From Periplaneta americana (Eukaryota; Arthropoda; Insecta; Blattodea; Blattidae), in the NCBI RefSeq assembly GCF_040183065.1, contig NC_091132.1, positions 160,167,602-160,231,601 of the forward strand: DNA of 64,000 bases. Reading direction: 5' to 3'. The position numbers and the translations under genes were made by a program. A model generated the notes under the pieces. It saw only the letters and a list, made by a program, of their open reading frames with translations. It ran no database searches and had not been told where the DNA came from. Numbering within the stretch: the first letter of the stretch is position 1; each line of letters opens with the position of its first letter. Positions 59,602-64,000 of the stretch are shown one piece after another.

Positions 59602-59739
59602 CTTTGGTTCACGTTTCACCACAGGGAACGAAATTGGCTCCGGATCTTTCTCTAATTTTATAACAGATGTGAGATCAGGGCTCTGGTTGACGTATTCCTT
59701 CTTTATGCCAGTCACATGTTGATTCAAGAAATTCCTTTC
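59602..59739 (-). CDS. Linker exon E1 of the intact zinc-finger gene
   Basis: The minus strand shows acceptor TTTTTTAATGCAG|GAAAGG and donor CCAAAG|GTGAGTGG around 138 bp (46 codons, phase 0 at both ends): ERNFLNQHVTGIKKEYVNQS, then PDLTSVIKLEKDPEPISFPV and VKREPK. Strong splice sites, an open frame and a position upstream of the intact finger exon on the same strand make it the likely penultimate exon of that gene. The first exon would lie beyond the window or in unrecognised sequence. Confidence 0.8.
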
Positions 59740-60830
59740 CTGCATTAAAAAAGAGACGCCTTAAAAGATCAATTTATTGCAGAGTGATAGAAGACCATTT
59801 CTAACATAACAAGCTGCTCTCTATATGTCCGCATGCAACAACTTGATTGCAAAAGCATCTTTTTGACATGCTATGAATGTCTGTGATGACACGAAATCTA
59901 ATTTTGCATATTTTTTTGTGCATATTTTGGGCCATTACTGCATATATTGTACTTTGAATATATACTGTAGCATATTTTTAAGATTATGTTGAATTACATC
60001 CAAAATTTGTGTACTTTTGTAAAACAAAAACAGAAAGACTTAGGATTATTCAGTACATATGATTATTTTGTTGCCTGTACTGGATGGCTAGAAATTACTT
60101 GTGTATGAAGGAAAACTGTGAAAATCGACCATCGTCTGCTTTTGTTTCATTGAACTGCCTCCTGGAAAAAAAGAAACATTCCCAAACATTCCTACCTACC
60201 TGACTGGTACACCCCTACCCTCCTTTTATAAGTTTCTCTTATTCTGAGTTTGCACACTAGCAGCATTTTGTTTCGTACTGGTAAGTACTCAAACATTATA
60301 CTGTAGAGCTACCAAATACATCGAAAAGAAGCCTTTGGTAATGTCCTTTTAACATATATGAGTGAGGAACATTCTGAAGTTGGATATTATTCATTGTCAA
60401 ATTCGTATATTTTGAAGATTCTGGATCTAGCCTGAATTTATATTTTCCTGAAATTGTCTTGCTAATTTTTCTGTATTGTCTTTTTTGTTGTTTATAATGA
60501 CAATTATTCTTTTAATTATCTTATCAGCCTTTGATAGGCTACACGTTCTTTCCTGTAGTTGATTTGACATATTGGAAAGTTCTACTAAAACATCATAAAA
60601 AAAACAGTTCGATCAAGAAGAAATTCCTGTGATGTTAACTATGTCAACAGCTCCGTGAACCTTGACTTTTCTTGTCTCTTTTCTCCCTCTATAATTTTTT
60701 CAAAATGCTTTGCTGTAGCACTGTAACAGTTCTACACAGACAAATTTGTTCCAGAGCTACTGCAAACCAAACGAATATAAGATATTTATCAATTTCTTTA
60801 AACTGCACTCTCAGTTCAGCGGCTGCACTT

Positions 60831-61860
60831 TCAAGTCCCCTTAAGTTTTTGGTGATTGGCTACTAATATCGTATAATAAAATTTACCCATGTAAGCCTGG
60901 AAGAGAAAGATGGAAATTTTGTCACAGACAGTGCCACTAGTTGCAAGCTCAAGCCTACGGTTAAGGCAGGGCCATAAAATAATGTTTGGAAATTGTTCCT
61001 TTAACAAAGTACCCACTTGAGATTTCACTCCAAGCCTTACATCTGCACATCACTAACAAAGCACACTAATGACTTTTGAAGAAATCCTTCATCTAAAATG
61101 TAAGAAGCTAAGTACTTCAAAAAAACTTCCTTTATTTTTGTTGTTTATTTTATAGCTCACTTAATTCCATAAAAATAATAATGGCTTCTCCATCTAAGAT
61201 AGTACTAATTTACGTGATCGAAGTTGTCTTTTTACTTAAGGTAGTGAATTGTCAGCTAAAATTTACAGATTTTTATCTCTTCCACCAGTTTCTTCCCTAA
61301 TCGTTTTCTGAATCAGAGCCTACGTGCTCTATTATCTGGATGGTCACAGTAAGGACAATTTTCTTTCACTGAATAGTAGGGAATATTTGAAATGGCGATT
61401 TTTTTTTTTACGAAATAAAAAATTTAAGAGTTCGCAAAAGTTGCATAATGGTGCCAGAAACTGGCACAAAAATTATGACCTCCTAGAAGCAACTTTAACC
61501 CAGCCGCAGAGCAGTTCTTTTTCATTATCTTATTTTTTCCTAACATAAGCATGTCTGCAGATCTTCGCTTGATCCAGATTGCTATGATTTGTTATTGTTG
61601 ACACATGAAAGAAAAGGATAGCAAGTGATAGCAGGAATGCAAAACAAGTCGAACAAATATGTTACAGGAGGCAACAAAGTTTTCATTTTGCTCTCCATAA
61701 AAAAATAATCTGCCTTCTTCTCACAGCCCTGGAGTTGCTTTCTTGTATCCAGTATGGACCTGATAAAAGCGTCTGTCTTTTTCACCACAAATAGTAGCTC
61801 AAACATCGCAGACTATATTACCCAGTCTTTCACCCCTTTGCGTGTGCCATAAGAAAGGAT
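60831..61860 (-). pseudogene. hAT-superfamily transposase remnant (second copy)
   Basis: Frame 60831-61028 has VGTLLKEQFPNIILWPCLNR and RLELATSG, the hAT WHCxNHRLELAV region with histidine replaced by proline. Frame 61582-61806 adds MFELLFVVKKTDAFIRSILD and TRKQLQGCEKK. This parallels 23900-25590. Frames are broken. Confidence 0.65.
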
Positions 61861-62647
61861 GAACTTCTCTCTCAGGAAATTCTTAAGTTAGGCCAATTCC
61901 ACTGTGACGGGTGTTACGTTCAGAAAGAGATTCTTCGAAGTTTAACTGGAATACAATAATTAATAAACTATTTATACTAGTTCTTTTGTACTTCAATGAA
62001 TCTCCACTTCTTGCTTGTTAGACACAAGTAATTATTTTCTTCTAACCATTATTCGTCAGGTGATATAAGTGAAATAAACAATATGACGGGTGTAACATGA
62101 AAAAGACATGCATAAATTAATGATACAGTTTAACTGATACCTGTGTGAAGTTCACAGTTTGAATTAATTAATTAATTGTTTTCAGTGAGAGGAAAGTTAA
62201 AGGAATCGAGTGATATTATGGATGTAATTAAAATATTAAGTCTTCTACTTACAATTCAATTAATTTTATGTGACAGGTGTTACTTAATAATGTGACGGGT
62301 GTTATTTGTCTGAAGAAATTTCTCCTTTTTTTTTTTTTTTGTTCAAATCATAGAACACTTGCTCTGAACATACATTTTCTGTAGTCCACCACATAGGCTT
62401 AAGAGTACTGGTAGCCTAATATCAAGGGTAGACATATGTTTTAAAAGTGTGCAATTTTTTAAAGTTAACTTTCACTTTGTACATTACAAATATGATGTTG
62501 ACAGGTTCAAAATTGTACTTCTGACGCTTTAAAGTAAATTAATACAAACATTTAGTTTTATAGAAACAATAAAAAATACATCCATAAAATCAAAAGTGTG
62601 TGGCTAGAAAAACAGATACGCTTTTGATATTACTCTTTTGTTCCTGG

Positions 62648-62915
62648 CAGCAGGGTAGCTCAGTTGGTAGAGCAGCTGGCTACGGACAGGAAGTTCCGAG
62701 GTTCGCTACCGAGTGGTGACGGGATTTTTCTCATTGCCAAACTTTCAGAACAGCCCCAAGGTTCACTCAGCCTCCTATAAAATTGAGTACCAGGGCTTTC
62801 CTGGGGGTAAAAGGAAGTCAGAGCGTGGTGCCGACCATACCACCTCATTGTAGTGCCGAGGTCATGGAAAGCATGGGGCTCAACCTCCATGCCTCCCCCC
62901 CAAGTACCTTTTTTT
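62648..62915 (+). mobile_element. tRNA-derived SINE
   Basis: The head reads GCAGGGTAGCTCAGTTGGTA (A box) and CCGAGGTTCGCTACCG (B box). It resembles a tRNA up to the B box and then diverges into a body (AAGGTTCACTCAGCCTCCTA, CATACCACCTCATTGTAGTG). A T-rich stretch follows near 62910. The 62660-62935 minus frame is a shadow of it. Not a working tRNA. Confidence 0.8.
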
Positions 62916-63032
62916 TTTCCTGTTGTTCCTAACATAAATTTACTTTTTTGTATATATGCTCACTTAAACAAATGCTAAATATAAATTTATAATTCTCAAA
63001 ATAGAATTTGATAAATTTTACTAAAACTGTAA

Positions 63033-63303
63033 TTACAAAACAAAATGCAATAACTTAAGCAGCATCATACTCAGAGCTGTCTCAATTTTTACTCTTCGGA
63101 CAGCTTTTCCTAGTGACTGTGGAATTTCGTACAGAGGCGAATCACTGAAAATACTAGTGTTCATAAATGCAACTTTTCTTGCCCTGTAGTTTCGAACTTT
63201 CAGTTTTGTTTTCCTACTGTGAGCAGTAAGTTCTTTTCTTGATAGCATCTGTGTTCTCCTAAGCTTTTCCTTCTCTCTCTCCTTCTGCAAATAGTCTTCA
63301 TAT
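63033..63303 (-). CDS. Basic coiled-coil protein piece, second exon of a possible transposon gene
   Basis: After an acceptor-like AACTCAG|ATATGA at 63304-63306 the minus strand reads YEDYLQKEREKEKLRRTQML, SRKELTAHSRKTKLKV and RNYRARKVAFMNTS, and stops at 63033. The highly charged KERxxxKLRR pattern is typical of the N-terminal part of some arthropod transposon ORFs (SAAERQxxYRRRxxLxxDPxKYxxYLxKxRER). The preceding exon at 63530-63603 supplies the matching start. I cannot name the family, and a host gene is not excluded. Confidence 0.45.
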
Positions 63304-63529
63304 CTGAGTTGTTTGGGTAAAGGGAGATAAGTCATAAAATGAGCTTGCAGATAAATGAACATTAAACTTGGAAATCTTACTGAAAATACTTTCCTACACA
63401 AAACACATCAACTGCTAGTATTTTTTTCATGTTTTGCACACTCACTTGTATAATTTAGCTTGTGTGTTCATCTGGGGAACAAAATTCCATCTGCACAAAA
63501 AAATTACTTATCCCCCTATACTCGAAAAC

Positions 63530-63603
63530 CACATAATTTTATCTTTATTTAATTTTCTTCGCCTACGGCATTCAGCTTGCCTCTCAGCTGCTGATTTCCC
63601 CAT
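63530..63603 (-). CDS. First exon of the same possible gene
   Basis: The ATG at 63603 on the minus strand gives MGKSAAERQAECRRRRKLNK then DKI, followed by a GT near 63530. Joined in phase to 63303 it continues as ...DKI-YEDYLQKER. SAAERQAEYRRRRKL is a sequence style seen at the start of several arthropod repeat proteins. The exact donor is uncertain. Without a splice the frame closes about seven codons later. Confidence 0.4.
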
Positions 63604-64000
63604 TCTGCAATTAAATATAAACGTATCCAGCTATCTCAAAACGTTAAAATAATTAACTGCATGGTTAACATGCAACTTCGTATATCCTTAAAAAAAATGC
63701 AGCAGCTCAATCTACATTTGTTATTTTTAGGTTATGCTGGTGGTTAATATCTTCAGTAATTCATTCCTTGTTAACTAAGCAAGAAATAATGTTACAGAAT
63801 AAAAAAGTAATATGATTAACTAAAATAGAATATAGGCTAAGTACATTTACCTTTGTAGCCTACAATTTTTAAGTAAATAAGAACTTTCGACCAAACATTC
63901 AGCTTAATGTAAATTTGCTGGGAAATCTTTCAGACAAGCTTTTGGAGGAAACAGGTATTGACGACTGTTGATAACTTAAAATTCAGTTTTACCAACATTT

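Larger units (their letters stand above)
47269..61886. repeat. Segmental duplication, block B' (second copy)
   Basis: This is the direct-orientation partner of 2262-25592. It lacks the six insertions or expansions seen in that copy, and lacks about 1.62 kb equivalent to 9776-11398. Homology ends at 61886, where a new element begins. It holds the intact zinc-finger exon and linker exon E1. Stretches without listed genes (50111-50718, 52170-54300, 55841-57139, 57680-58078, 58948-59601, 59740-60830) parallel the first copy and show no further coding signal. Confidence 0.92.
61887..64000. mobile_element. New element or junction sequence running off the window
   Basis: Homology to the first copy stops at 61886, after TTCTTAA. 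The new sequence starts GTTAGGCCAATTCCACTGTG. TGTGACGGGTGTTAC occurs at 61903-61917, with variants at 62084-62096, 62269-62283 and 62291-62305, all in the same orientation. Such repeated subterminal motifs are usual at transposon ends. A minus-strand basic ORF in two pieces (63033-63303 and 63530-63603) and a SINE (62648-62915) lie inside. The right end is not in the window, so size and class are unknown. Confidence 0.5.

Noticed and set aside
62648-62720. Possible functional tRNA gene
   Set aside because: The head resembles a tRNA up to the B box, but the T-arm and acceptor do not close. It is a SINE head.
62660-62935. 91-residue minus-strand ORF
   Set aside because: It lies wholly inside a SINE.

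Overview
The window looks like a gene-poor, transposon-rich stretch of a large arthropod nuclear genome. It is AT-rich and full of microsatellites, with no operons, no bacterial-style spacing and no ORF longer than a transposase. Several tRNA-headed SINEs and LINE 3' ends resemble repeats I remember from cockroaches (Blattodea, Periplaneta-like). The species call is inference from memory, not a search result. The only host genes I can support belong to a cluster of C2H2 zinc-finger genes read on the minus strand.

Layout. A repeated unit dominates. Block A (1-2050) recurs at 29636-31090. Block B (2262-25592) recurs as B' (47269-61886). All are in direct orientation, so the window holds one unit of about 29.6 kb and most of a second. 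Each B block carries a zinc-finger terminal exon. The B copy (2700-4945) is broken into several frames. The B' copy (48404-49438) is an open 344-residue frame with nine fingers. Seven related short exons on the same strand (903-995, 23297-23434, 27589-27714, 28648-28785, 30537-30629, 36464-36577, 59602-59739) encode acidic linkers ending in a motif like FPVVKREPE. Each ends at a phase-0 splice donor. They look like duplicated upstream coding exons of these zinc-finger genes.

Older mobile elements present in both B copies are: a mariner (6289-10509; 50719-51268), a piggyBac remnant (11395-12200; 51270-52170), a conserved but unassigned transposon ORF tail, a P-element/THAP9-like remnant, a Tc1/mariner-type MITE, a long-TIR element and a hAT transposase remnant. 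Younger events split the copies, and the partner copy gives an empty site for each. Block B alone has a nearly intact 2.9-kb pogo-like transposon inside the mariner, a 392-bp foldback element with tRNA-like arms, a 287-bp tandem duplication, a 1.0-kb insertion in the P-element remnant, a SINE and a 1.27-kb insertion. B' alone has a 1.6-kb deletion and ends in a new element that runs off the window.

Between the units (31-47 kb) lie a PIF/Harbinger element with a MADF-domain relic, two tRNA SINEs, a hAT remnant, an internally deleted piggyBac with TTAA target duplications, a 1.5-kb hAT-type element with 8-bp target duplications, and an RTE-like LINE inserted into an older LINE. An 18-bp hAT end between 8-bp direct repeats at 36709-36742 looks like the scar of an incomplete excision.

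I see no rRNA, CRISPR, functional tRNA or bacterial system. The most notable biology is the linker-exon array with its duplicated zinc-finger exon, and the use of paired copies as an insertion record.
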